From the NCBI GenBank assembly GCA_003214615.1, contig QCLK01000003.1, positions 113,877-177,876 on the forward strand: a DNA stretch of 64,000 bases, in the 5' to 3' direction. Within the stretch, counting starts at the first letter, position 1, and the number at the start of each line of letters is the position of its first letter. Source of the stretch: Pelagibacteraceae bacterium AG-414-E02 (GTDB lineage Bacteria; Pseudomonadota; Alphaproteobacteria; Pelagibacterales; Pelagibacteraceae). Positions 42,999-51,873 of the stretch are shown one piece after another. A model generated the notes under the pieces. The model was given only the letters and a program-made list of their open reading frames with translations. It was not told where the DNA came from and searched no databases. A program made the translations under genes and the position numbers.

Positions 42999-44885
42999 AT
43001 GATTACAGGATTTATTACATTTTTTACTATTTTTGCTGTTGTGGGTGCTATTCTTTATGGGAGAAAATTAATTAAAACAGAAAAAAGTGATGCTGTTTTT
43101 GGAAATCCTGAAAGAGCCAAAGGAGGAATACATTGGGTTGTTGTAGGATCTAGTTTTCTTTTGTTATCTTGGCTTTATTATTCATGGGATATTGCAAAAT
43201 CTTTTTATCCAAAATCTGCAAATGAGCTTTGTCAAGTTGCAAAAGTTAACGAATCATTACTATCTTTAAAATATCTTTTTCCAATTGTGGAAAGACAGCA
43301 CAAGAGCACTGCGATCATTAAACGTGAAAACATCAATATAGAAGACAAAATAATTTTAATACAAAACGATCCTGATTTAAAAGATCAGGATAAAGAAATA
43401 TTTACAAATATACTTCGTGATACCAAGCTAATGATTCCATCTTTAACAGATGAGAGATATTTAGAAGATAATATAAAAAATACAATAAATGAATTAACCA
43501 TTAGATTAAATCAGTTAACTACTGATTTTCCAAAAGATTCTTATCCTAAGTTTACCACAGAAGAAGAGGATGAAATAAATGAAGGTTTAAAAAAACAATT
43601 AGGATGGGGTGCTACTGGTATGGAAGTTCCTCCTCTTCCTGAAAGTAAAAGAGGTCTAAAATTTCATGCGGCTGCGGCTGAATTAAATTCTATAAGTGAT
43701 GAATTTTTTGAAATGAGAAATCATAACCCCGAGTACTTAAGACAGTCAGAAGCTATTTTTGGTGAAATTAAAGAATATATGGATGGATTAGATGACGGTC
43801 GGGAACTTGATTATATAAAAGATATTAAAAAACTTGTGCGAAGAATAGAGTATGCAAGTATTTTTCCTCCCAAAACTTTAGATGAATTAGAAAATGCAAT
43901 TAGAGCTTTTGACAAAGTTCAAAATAATGAACAAGGAAATTTAAGAACAATAGATATTCTTTTATTTCCAGCTGGAACAATTGTTGCAAGTGGCCCTCAA
44001 TGTTCAGAAGCTGGTCCTGGTAGATGGTTACCTAAACCATCTGATACTTTTAGGATTTTTGGTGAAATGTTAAAACCAAGCGTTGGTTATAAAATGATTC
44101 CTATGCTTTGGTATGAAATGATGGGAGTTAATAGGATAGTTGGTTTTGTTCTTCCAGATTGGATAGCTGATATTATGCCAGGTAAATATCCAGTTCATAA
44201 TCAAGATGGTACTGTTGATCCAAATTTCAAAAGTAGAATGTTAGATATAGTTACTGGTGAATTTGAAGCTTTCAAAATCCCAGTTCCTACAGGACACATT
44301 TGGGATTCTTTTTTAAGAGTATTTTTAGGATTGTCTCTTGGAATAATATTTGGTGTTCCTTTAGGTTTATTTATGGGACTGAATAGATTTGCCAAAGGAT
44401 TTTTTGATCCTATGGTTGAGTTATATAGACCTGTTCCCCCACTCGCTTGGGCTCCATTGGTAATTACTGTTTTTGGAATAGATAACGTTGGTAAAGTATT
44501 TTTATTATTTATGGTTTCTTTTTCAATTATGATTATTTCAGCAAGAGCTGGAGCATCAGGAACTCAACTATCAAAAATTCATGCAGCTCACTCTCTTGGA
44601 GCATCTAGATGGCAAATAATTAGAGAAGTTATATTTCCTAACTCTCTGCCAGAAATACTAACAGGAATAAGGGTTGCGGTAGGTATGTGCTGGGGAACTT
44701 TAGTTGCTGCTGAGTTTTTAGCAGGAACAACAGGTATCGGGTTTGTTGAAAACGTTGCCAGAAAGTACATGCAGTACGAAGTGATTTGGATCACAATTTT
44801 CGTAATGGGAATGTTAGGACTTTTATTTGATATTACAATTAGAAAAATTATAGACAAAACTATTCCTTGGAGAGGAAAAGGTTAA
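42999..44885 (+). CDS. tauC: taurine ABC transporter permease with large N-terminal extension
   Basis: A 628-residue protein. The last 195 residues are a normal TauC/SsuC permease with five or more TMs and the EAA loop AAHSLGASRWQIIREVIFP near 527. Two TMs at about 1-20 and 48-66 precede a roughly 365-residue soluble segment before the permease. That segment is rich in charged residues with predicted helical, coiled-coil character (120-300) and no domain I know. Typical TauC is about 270 residues. The extension may contact the binding protein or sense ligand. The gene overlaps the convergent LysE gene by 4 bases. Confidence 0.85.
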   Translation: MITGFITFFTIFAVVGAILYGRKLIKTEKSDAVFGNPERAKGGIHWVVVGSSFLLLSWLYYSWDIAKSFYPKSANELCQVAKVNESLLSLKYLFPIVERQHKSTAIIKRENINIEDKIILIQNDPDLKDQDKEIFTNILRDTKLMIPSLTDERYLEDNIKNTINELTIRLNQLTTDFPKDSYPKFTTEEEDEINEGLKKQLGWGATGMEVPPLPESKRGLKFHAAAAELNSISDEFFEMRNHNPEYLRQSEAIFGEIKEYMDGLDDGRELDYIKDIKKLVRRIEYASIFPPKTLDELENAIRAFDKVQNNEQGNLRTIDILLFPAGTIVASGPQCSEAGPGRWLPKPSDTFRIFGEMLKPSVGYKMIPMLWYEMMGVNRIVGFVLPDWIADIMPGKYPVHNQDGTVDPNFKSRMLDIVTGEFEAFKIPVPTGHIWDSFLRVFLGLSLGIIFGVPLGLFMGLNRFAKGFFDPMVELYRPVPPLAWAPLVITVFGIDNVGKVFLLFMVSFSIMIISARAGASGTQLSKIHAAHSLGASRWQIIREVIFPNSLPEILTGIRVAVGMCWGTLVAAEFLAGTTGIGFVENVARKYMQYEVIWITIFVMGMLGLLFDITIRKIIDKTIPWRGKG

Positions 44886-45490
44886 TAGATAATATCTAAT
44901 AATACATAAAATGCTAAAATACTCATAAAAACTACAATAAAAGAATTTATAAATTTCCATGCTATTTGATTTTGCAAATATTTTGATAGAAATTTAGATA
45001 AATAACCCAGACAAAAGAAAAATAAAAATGAAGCTATTGAAGCGCCAATACCAAAATAATATTTTTGTGAAATAAGAAAGTTTTTAGAAAAATTTCCAAG
45101 AAAAAAAACAGTGTCTGAATAAACATGAGGATTTAAATAAGTAAATCCTAATGTTTTTATCACTGTATTTTTTAAGGAGATAGTATTGTTTTTAAAGTCA
45201 ATATTTATTTCGTTATGCTTAATTTTTATTTTAGTAATTATAAAGTAAACAAGAAAAACTAAAAGTAATATGTTAAAAATTAGCTCTATGTTATCAGTAA
45301 AAAAATTTCTAAAGTATTCGAATAAAAAAATTCCTAGAAAGATTAATAATAAATCTGATATTGAGCAAATCAAACAAACTAAGAAAACATATTGTTTTTT
45401 AAGACCTTGCTCTATAACATAGATATTTTGAGCTCCAATTGCTAAAATTAAACTTAAACCAATAAAAAAACCCAGTAACAGAAAGCTCAT
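44882..45490 (-). CDS. LysE/ArgO family amino-acid exporter
   Basis: A 202-residue membrane protein with six TM helices. GLSLILAIGAQNIYVIEQGLK near residue 8 is the signature of LysE/ArgO exporters of lysine and arginine. Met45490 is chosen rather than the upstream reading start (45574) because that extra 28-residue segment is not hydrophobic and lies inside the MFS gene. It overlaps that gene by 4 bases (ATGA), so the two are co-translated. It exports basic amino acids or related metabolites. Confidence 0.9.
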   Translation of the reverse strand: MSFLLLGFFIGLSLILAIGAQNIYVIEQGLKKQYVFLVCLICSISDLLLIFLGIFLFEYFRNFFTDNIELIFNILLLVFLVYFIITKIKIKHNEINIDFKNNTISLKNTVIKTLGFTYLNPHVYSDTVFFLGNFSKNFLISQKYYFGIGASIASFLFFFCLGYLSKFLSKYLQNQIAWKFINSFIVVFMSILAFYVLLDIIY

Positions 45491-46656
45491 TTTTTGCTTA
45501 ATAAGTCTGCTCTGAAAGTCGAATAAGCTATTAAAATTAAAAGGGGAATACATATTAAGTTCATAGTTTTCCAACTAGTTAAACTTAACAATATTCCTGC
45601 CGATAAACTTGCTAGTGCCATTGTAGAAAATACAATCAAATCATTAATTCCTTGTATTTTAAACTTCTCTTCTTCTTTATAAGTTAAAACAACTAAACTA
45701 GTTCCAGAAATAAATAAGAAATTCCACCCTAATCCTAAAAATATTAGAGCTACCATATAATTATTAAATGTTTGTTCAAATAAAGCTAAGATTATTGTAA
45801 CGATATAAAACAAAACTCCTACGTAAATTATATTGCTATGACCAAATTTTTTTATTAAATGTCCTGTAATTAATGATGGAAGAAACATAGCTACTAGATG
45901 GAATTGAAGAACTAAGCCTGTATCTTCTAAACTCATTTTTTCCATCACGTGCATACTTAGAGGTGTTGCAGTCATTAAAAATGACATAACGGCATAAGCA
46001 AAAGCTGCAGCTGTTATCGCTTGCAAAAATCTTGGTTGAAAAATTATTTCAAATAATCTACGTCCTTCGTATTTATTATTAAAATCTATTTTTATTTTTT
46101 CATTATTTTTATAGAAAATAAAAAATATTGATGGCATAAAAGTAAATGCAGCTAATAAAAGATAAGATCCAACATACAAATGATCAGGAATAAGATTTTT
46201 TGTATAATTTGCTAATGTTATGCCTAAAAAGGAAGAAACGATTCCAGCTAACATTAAAGTTGAAATAGCTTTTGGTACTTTTTCTTTTTCTACACTTTCT
46301 GCTGCCGCAAAACGATATTGGTGAGCAAAAGCTATTCCTAAACCAAGAATTAAATGTGAGATGCAAAATAAAATAAAGTTTTGTTGAGTGATAGCAAAAA
46401 CAGCAAGCAAGCAAGTTGCTGAACTGACTAAAGACCCAAAAATAAAACCTAACCTTCGACCTATTTTGCCCATAATTTTTGCTGCTATAATAGTAAAAAT
46501 TGCAGTACCAAGAACTGATAATGCTGTGGGTAATGTTGATAAAGACTTTATAGAAGTAATTTGTGATCCAACAATGCCACTTAAAAAAACTGTAATTATA
46601 TTAGCTGTAAACCCAAAAACTTGGCTTAAGGCTAATAGTGATAAATTTTTATTCAT
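45487..46656 (-). CDS. MFS transporter
   Basis: A 389-residue 12-TM permease. AAKIMGKIGRRLGFIFGSLV is a motif A-type loop between TM2 and TM3. ALSQVFGFTANIITVFLSG is TM1. A central cytoplasmic loop of basic and acidic residues (NNEKIKIDFNNKYEGRRL) divides two halves of six helices. It is probably an exporter of small molecules, co-translated with the LysE gene. Substrate unknown. Confidence 0.9.
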   Translation of the reverse strand: MNKNLSLLALSQVFGFTANIITVFLSGIVGSQITSIKSLSTLPTALSVLGTAIFTIIAAKIMGKIGRRLGFIFGSLVSSATCLLAVFAITQQNFILFCISHLILGLGIAFAHQYRFAAAESVEKEKVPKAISTLMLAGIVSSFLGITLANYTKNLIPDHLYVGSYLLLAAFTFMPSIFFIFYKNNEKIKIDFNNKYEGRRLFEIIFQPRFLQAITAAAFAYAVMSFLMTATPLSMHVMEKMSLEDTGLVLQFHLVAMFLPSLITGHLIKKFGHSNIIYVGVLFYIVTIILALFEQTFNNYMVALIFLGLGWNFLFISGTSLVVLTYKEEEKFKIQGINDLIVFSTMALASLSAGILLSLTSWKTMNLICIPLLILIAYSTFRADLLSKK

Positions 46657-46697
46657 AAAACTTATGTCTTGAATATTTTACTTATTAGCATAAATAA

Positions 46698-47684
46698 ATG
46701 TATATGTTAGAGAAATTTGAAAGAATTAAGTTAGGACACTTCCCAACACCTATAGAACACCTAAAAAACATAACCAAATATCTAGATGGTCCAAATATTT
46801 TTATAAAGAGAGATGATTGCACAGGTTTAGCTACTGGAGGAAATAAAACTAGAAAATTAGAATTTTTAATGCCAGACGCCTTAAAAAATAAAGCCAAATT
46901 AATTGTTACAGTTGGAGCGGTTCAATCTAATCATGCAAGACAAACGGCAGCAGCGTGTGCTTTAATGGGATTAAAATGTCTTATCATTTTGGAACAGAGG
47001 CTTAAAGATCCTCCAGAATCATATATGAAATCTGGAAATGTTTTTTTAGATAAACTATTTGGAGCTGAGGTAAAAATATGCCCAAAAGACGAGAGTGTGT
47101 CAGAATATTCAGAAAAATTAATTAAAGATATTAAATCAAAAGGTACTAATGTCTATTTTATACCAGGAGGCGGATCAAATCCCGTGGGGGCATTGGGTTA
47201 TGTAGAATGTTTAAATGAAATAATAAAAGAAAATAAGAAATATAATTTTTCACACATTATACATGCAACAGGAAGTGCTGGAACTCAGGCAGGCTTACTA
47301 GCAGGTAGAAAATATTTTAATTGTAATATTCCTGTTATAGGAATCTGTGTTAGACATAAAAAAGACACACAAGTTGATAAAATTTATACAGAAGCAAAAA
47401 AAACTTGTGAAAAACTTCAATGTAACATTTTGGATAAATCAGATGTTATTGTATATGATGATTATATTGGACCAGGATACGGAGAGCCTACTAAAGAAAT
47501 GATAGAAGCCACTAAACTTTTAGCAAAAAAAGAAGCAATATTACTAGATCCTGTTTATTCAGGAAAAGCATTTGCAGGATTAATTGGTCTTATTAAAAAT
47601 AAAAAATTTAAAAAAAATGATAATGTTCTTTTTATACACACTGGTGGCGCTGTATCACTTTCAGCTTATGAATGGGCATTTTAA
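46698..47684 (+). CDS. D-cysteine desulfhydrase family PLP lyase (possible L-cysteate sulfo-lyase)
   Basis: A 328-residue fold-type II PLP enzyme. Lys50 in GLATGGNKTRKLEF is the Schiff-base Lys; VGAVQSNHARQTAAACALMG binds substrate; ATGSAGTQAGLLAG binds PLP phosphate. Relatives are DcyD (D-cysteine), ACC deaminase and CuyA (L-cysteate to pyruvate, ammonium and sulfite). The loop DDCTGLATGGNKTRKLEF is CuyA-like as I recall it. The neighbouring phosphotransacetylase and sulfonate genes favour cysteate (inference). Start could be Met3. Confidence 0.85.
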   Translation: MYMLEKFERIKLGHFPTPIEHLKNITKYLDGPNIFIKRDDCTGLATGGNKTRKLEFLMPDALKNKAKLIVTVGAVQSNHARQTAAACALMGLKCLIILEQRLKDPPESYMKSGNVFLDKLFGAEVKICPKDESVSEYSEKLIKDIKSKGTNVYFIPGGGSNPVGALGYVECLNEIIKENKKYNFSHIIHATGSAGTQAGLLAGRKYFNCNIPVIGICVRHKKDTQVDKIYTEAKKTCEKLQCNILDKSDVIVYDDYIGPGYGEPTKEMIEATKLLAKKEAILLDPVYSGKAFAGLIGLIKNKKFKKNDNVLFIHTGGAVSLSAYEWAF

Positions 47685-47687
47685 TTT

Positions 47688-48599
47688 ATGTTATCAAGTA
47701 AAAAAATTATATGTCCTGACAATTTAATCGATGTTGCCAAAAAGAAAGGTATTGTTGATGCTGCTATAGTAAATGCTGGAGAAATTTTCCCTATGGAATC
47801 GGTTCACAAAGCTGTTCAACATAATTTAATTAACCCTACATTTATTGGCGATGAAAATGAAATAAGAAAATATGCTGATAAGCTAAAATGGGACATATCA
47901 AAATATGAAATAATAAATGAAAAAAATGAAGATAGTACCGCTCCCATTGCAGCAAAATTAGCAAGCGAAAATAAAGTAAAGATTATTGTTAAAGGACATA
48001 TTCATACAGATGTATTAATGAAAGCAGTATTAAAAAGAGATTTAAATTTAATCGGTAAAAAAAGATTAAGCCATGTTTGGCATATGACATTGGAAAAGAA
48101 GGACAAACCTTTCATTATTACCGATGGGGTTGTGAATGTATTACCCAAAATAGAAGTAAAAATGCATATCCTTCGAAATGCTGTAGAGTTTGCAAATAAA
48201 ATTGGAATTACAAGGCCTAAAGTAGCAGTATTATCCGCAACAGAAGAAATATTGGAAAGTGTCCCTAGTTCACTAGATGCGAATAAAATTACTAAACGTG
48301 CTGAAGAAGAAAATATAAATGCAGATGTTTTTGGTCCATTGGCTTTTGATAATTCAATTTCTAAAAAATCTGCTGCAATAAAAAAAATAAAAAATAAAGT
48401 AGCAGGAAACGCTGATATATTATTGGTTCCTAATGTAGAAGCTGGAAACGCCTTAGTAAAAATGATGATATATTTTATGGGGGCTTGTGCTGCAGGAGTC
48501 GTTTTAGGTGGAAAAGCACCAGTAGTAATAACAAGTAGATCGGATGAATCTGAAGCAAGACTTGCTTCTATAGCAGCTGCAGTCGTTTCTTTAAACTAG
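47688..48599 (+). CDS. phosphate acetyl/butyryltransferase family enzyme
   Basis: A 303-residue phosphotransacylase. IKIIVKGHIHTDVLMKAVLKRD and ITDGVVNVLPKIEVKMHILRNA, then ADILLVPNVEAGNALVKMMIYFMGACAAGVVLGGKAPVVITSRSDES as successive motifs are the PTA/PTB signatures. It would convert acetyl phosphate to acetyl-CoA. Acetyl phosphate is the product of sulfoacetaldehyde acetyltransferase (Xsc) in taurine catabolism; xsc is not in the window, so this may serve that pathway from here. A 3-base spacer follows the lyase. Confidence 0.9.
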   Translation: MLSSKKIICPDNLIDVAKKKGIVDAAIVNAGEIFPMESVHKAVQHNLINPTFIGDENEIRKYADKLKWDISKYEIINEKNEDSTAPIAAKLASENKVKIIVKGHIHTDVLMKAVLKRDLNLIGKKRLSHVWHMTLEKKDKPFIITDGVVNVLPKIEVKMHILRNAVEFANKIGITRPKVAVLSATEEILESVPSSLDANKITKRAEEENINADVFGPLAFDNSISKKSAAIKKIKNKVAGNADILLVPNVEAGNALVKMMIYFMGACAAGVVLGGKAPVVITSRSDESEARLASIAAAVVSLN

Positions 48600-48613
48600 A
48601 TTATTTTTAGTAA

Positions 48614-49618
48614 TTAAATTAATAAAATTATTTTAGGCGCTGTACAAGAACCATTATGTATTTCCTTAAATGCTAGAGAACCTTCTTCTAGTTTTCTATA
48701 TTCAATCCAATCTAAACTTCCAATTTTTTTTTTATCTAAAATACCAAGTGTTTTTTCAAAATCTTTATTTGTGTAACAATAAGTCCCTATAAATGTAATT
48801 TCTTGCAGAGTCGTTTTTCTAAAATCAAAAACTCCACTAGGCTGACTAAGTCCTATATGAATAATGACTCCGCCTGGTTTAATTGATCTTATAGCTTGTT
48901 GTCTTGTGGTTTCTAAACCAACTGTATCGAAAACAATATTAAAATGGTTATTTAAAATATTTTTGCTATCTGGTTTTAAACCTTCTGCATCTAAATATTT
49001 TAGAGATTCTTTAAGCCTTTTATTATTTGGGTCTATAATAACTATGTCTTTACAATTTTTAATTTTTGATAAAATTAGTCCACAAAGTAGACCAATAGCT
49101 CCGGAACCTATTATTAGGACCTTGTTATTTTCTATAGGATTTAAAAATTCTTGTTCACTAAGTTCTACAGCGTGTAATGCTACGGCACAAGGTTCTGCTA
49201 TTGGAGCTTCTTTAGTTTCAAGATTTTTTGGTAACTCATATATATTTTTATCAGGAATAGAAACATACTCAGCAAATCCTCCTTGTCTTTCGATTGGCCT
49301 ATTCATACCCAAAATAATTCTTTTACTACACAAATGTTCTCTTCCATTTTTGCAGTAACTGCATGATCCACATGTAATTAATGGATTAAGAACAACTTTT
49401 TTTCCTTTTTCTTTTCCTTTGTCAATAATTCCACTTATTTCATGACCTAGTATTAATGGGGGAATTCTCCTCTCGTCTCTTCCGTGGTATGCATGCATAT
49501 CAGATCCACAAATACCAGAAGCTGAAACTTTTATTATGCTTTCACCGTTAACTAGCTTTGGATTTTTTTCTTCTCTAAAAATTAATGTTTGTGTATCTGT
49601 ATAAACTAAAGCTTGCAT
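48614..49618 (-). CDS. zinc-dependent alcohol dehydrogenase (MDR family)
   Basis: A 334-residue medium-chain dehydrogenase. GICGSDMHAYHG holds the catalytic zinc Cys; GHEISG the His-Glu; GSCSYCKNGREHLC the four structural zinc cysteines; and VLIIGSGAIGLLCG the NAD loop. It resembles threonine and sorbitol dehydrogenases. It is 2 bases downstream of an HpsN-like gene on the same strand, so a DHPS (2,3-dihydroxypropane-1-sulfonate) 2-dehydrogenase role is plausible (inference). Confidence 0.9.
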   Translation of the reverse strand: MQALVYTDTQTLIFREEKNPKLVNGESIIKVSASGICGSDMHAYHGRDERRIPPLILGHEISGIIDKGKEKGKKVVLNPLITCGSCSYCKNGREHLCSKRIILGMNRPIERQGGFAEYVSIPDKNIYELPKNLETKEAPIAEPCAVALHAVELSEQEFLNPIENNKVLIIGSGAIGLLCGLILSKIKNCKDIVIIDPNNKRLKESLKYLDAEGLKPDSKNILNNHFNIVFDTVGLETTRQQAIRSIKPGGVIIHIGLSQPSGVFDFRKTTLQEITFIGTYCYTNKDFEKTLGILDKKKIGSLDWIEYRKLEEGSLAFKEIHNGSCTAPKIILLI

Positions 49619-49620
49619 GC

Positions 49621-50907
49621 TTATTTGCTGTGACCATATTTTTTTAATCTTATATCACCTGTTCTTGCATGCGCTTCCATACCCTCAGCTCTACCTAGTC
49701 TAGCAGCGGTCGCTCCAACAATTTTGTTAGCTTCTTTAGTCATTCTTTGAAAAGTTAATGTTTTAATAAATTTTCCAACGGATAAACCCCCGGTATATCT
49801 TCCTCCTCCTTTAGTTGGTAAAATATGATTAGGTCCAGAACATTTGTCTCCATAAGCCACTGTTGTTTCTTCACCCAAAAATAAAGATCCATAATTTTTT
49901 AATCTCTTTAACCACCAATCTAATTTTCCAGCATGAACCTCTAAGTGTTCAGCCGCATACTGATCACTAATCTTTGCCATTTCTTCATCAGTATCACAAA
50001 GAATTACTTCTCCATAATCTCTCCATGCTGGTTCAGCGCTTGATCTTGGGCCTTCAGGTAATTCGGCGATTAGCTCTGGAATTCTTTTCATTATATAATC
50101 AGCGACTGATTTATCTGTAGTAAAAACCCATCCTGGTGAATTGTAACCATGTTCCGCTTGGCCGACTATATCTGCCGCAACTATTTCTTTGTCAGCAGAT
50201 TTATCTGCAATAATTGCTATCTCGGTTGGACCCGCAAATTGATCGATTCCAACTTGTCCATAAACTATTCTCTTGGCTTCAGATACATACTGGTTTCCTG
50301 CACCAACCAAAAAATCAACTGGAGGATTACCAAAACACCCGTAGGTCATTGAACCAATAGCAGCTATACCACCTAAATTTAATATAATGTCAGCTCCACA
50401 AAGATTTGCTGCATAAATAATTCCTGGATGAGCACCATTCTTATCTTTTGGTGGACTTGCACAAATTATTGTTTTTACTCCAGCAACCTTGGCTGGAGTT
50501 ATAGCCATTGTTGCAGACGAAATGTGTGCATACCGCCCTCCTGGTATATAACAACCTGCTGAACTGACTGGTATAAGTCTTTGACCTGCAAATAATCCTT
50601 TTGAAAGTTCAACCTCAAATTCATTATTCATGCTTTTAAGTTGATGTTCAGCAAATTTTTTGATTCTTTCATAAGCAAACCGAACATCATCTTTTGTTTT
50701 TTGATCAACTTTTTTTGTAGCTTCCTCTATCTTTTCTTTTGAGACAATTATCTCACCTTCATATTTGTCAAATTTTTTTGTAATTTCTTTAATACTCTCT
50801 TCTCTTCTTTTTTCGATATCATTAAGAATATTTTGAACGGCCGCTCTAGTCTTATTATCGTCAGATGATGGAGTTTTAATTGCTTTTTTTAAATATTTTA
50901 TAGCCAT
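49621..50907 (-). CDS. histidinol dehydrogenase family, HpsN-like sulfopropanediol 3-dehydrogenase
   Basis: A 428-residue HisD-fold protein. IPGGRYAHISSATMAITPAKVAG, GPTEIAIIADKSAD and QAEHGYNSPGWVF are the HisD landmarks. The later YGDKCSGPNHILPTKGGGRYTGGLSVGKF is the HpsN-like pattern, and the protein sits away from any his operon. HpsN oxidises (R)-DHPS to (R)-sulfolactate with NAD. The zinc ligands (Gln/His, Asp, His) appear conserved. Alternative: generic HisD paralogue with another substrate. It heads the operon with the alcohol dehydrogenase. Confidence 0.85.
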   Translation of the reverse strand: MAIKYLKKAIKTPSSDDNKTRAAVQNILNDIEKRREESIKEITKKFDKYEGEIIVSKEKIEEATKKVDQKTKDDVRFAYERIKKFAEHQLKSMNNEFEVELSKGLFAGQRLIPVSSAGCYIPGGRYAHISSATMAITPAKVAGVKTIICASPPKDKNGAHPGIIYAANLCGADIILNLGGIAAIGSMTYGCFGNPPVDFLVGAGNQYVSEAKRIVYGQVGIDQFAGPTEIAIIADKSADKEIVAADIVGQAEHGYNSPGWVFTTDKSVADYIMKRIPELIAELPEGPRSSAEPAWRDYGEVILCDTDEEMAKISDQYAAEHLEVHAGKLDWWLKRLKNYGSLFLGEETTVAYGDKCSGPNHILPTKGGGRYTGGLSVGKFIKTLTFQRMTKEANKIVGATAARLGRAEGMEAHARTGDIRLKKYGHSK

Positions 50908-50959
50908 ATATGAATTTTTATGATTTTATTTTTAATTTAATATATAAATATTTTATTCT

Positions 50960-51865
50960 ATGAAAAAGAATTATCCAAGAGATATGATTGGTTATGGGTC
51001 AAAAACACCAGTCATAAAGTGGCCAAATGGTGCAAAAATAGCTCTTCAAATAGTTTTGAACTATGAGGAAGGGGCTGAAAACTGTGTGCTGCATGGTGAC
51101 AAAATGTCAGAAGTTTTTTTGTCAGAAATAATTGGTGCTCAACCAATTAAAGGAAGACACATTAACATGGAATCTTTTTATGAGTACGGTTCAAAAAGAG
51201 GTTTTTGGAGAATACATGAGCTTTTTCAAAAAATGAAAATTCCTATAACTATTTTTGGAGTTGGAATGGCTTTAGAAAGAAATCAAGATGTGTGCGATGC
51301 TATCAAAGAATCTGATTATGAAGTTGCTTCACATGGATGGAGATGGATTGATTATCAAACAATACCAAAAGCAACAGAAAAAAAACATATGCAACTTGCT
51401 ATTCAATCAATCAAAAAAATATTTGGTAAAAGACCTTTGGGTTGGTACACAGGTCGTTGTAGTCCTAATACTCGAGATTTAGTTATGGAAGAAGGAGGTT
51501 TTCTTTATGATAGCGACTCTTATAGTGATGATTTACCTTACTGGATAACTAAGGAAAAAAAAAAACAATTAATAATTCCTTACACACTTGACAACAACGA
51601 TATGCGATTTGCAACAAACCAGGGTTTTAATAGTGGTGATCAATTTTTCACTTATCTTAAGGATAGCTTTGATGCTTTATACGAAGAAGGAAATACAAAT
51701 CCAAAAATGATGTCTGTAGGTTTACATTGTAGATTAATTGGAAGACCAGGGAGAATACAATCTCTTAAAAAATTCTTAGACTATGTTTTAAAACATGATG
51801 ACGTCTGGTTATGTAAAAGAATTGATATAGCTAAATATTGGATTAAAAATTATTCAAATATATAA
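50960..51865 (+). CDS. puuE: allantoinase, polysaccharide-deacetylase type
   Basis: A 301-residue NodB-fold enzyme. RDMIGYGSKTPVIKWPNGAK and IVLNYEEGAENCVLHGD are the PuuE-type N-terminus; FYEYGSKRGFWRIHELF, EVASHGWRWIDYQ (metal His) and GWYTGRCSPNTRDLV follow. It hydrolyses allantoin to allantoate. It opens a run with allantoicase and ureidoglycolate lyase, and a nucleobase permease lies convergently. Confidence 0.92.
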   Translation: MKKNYPRDMIGYGSKTPVIKWPNGAKIALQIVLNYEEGAENCVLHGDKMSEVFLSEIIGAQPIKGRHINMESFYEYGSKRGFWRIHELFQKMKIPITIFGVGMALERNQDVCDAIKESDYEVASHGWRWIDYQTIPKATEKKHMQLAIQSIKKIFGKRPLGWYTGRCSPNTRDLVMEEGGFLYDSDSYSDDLPYWITKEKKKQLIIPYTLDNNDMRFATNQGFNSGDQFFTYLKDSFDALYEEGNTNPKMMSVGLHCRLIGRPGRIQSLKKFLDYVLKHDDVWLCKRIDIAKYWIKNYSNI

Positions 51866-51873
51866 TCTTATTG

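Noticed and set aside
45491..45574. Longer start for the LysE exporter
   Set aside because: The added segment is polar, overlaps the upstream MFS gene and displaces the normal first helix.
49621..50907. Histidine biosynthesis gene hisD
   Set aside because: HisD fold is present, but there are no other his genes nearby and the late GPNHILPTKGGGRYTGG pattern and operon partner fit the sulfopropanediol group better.
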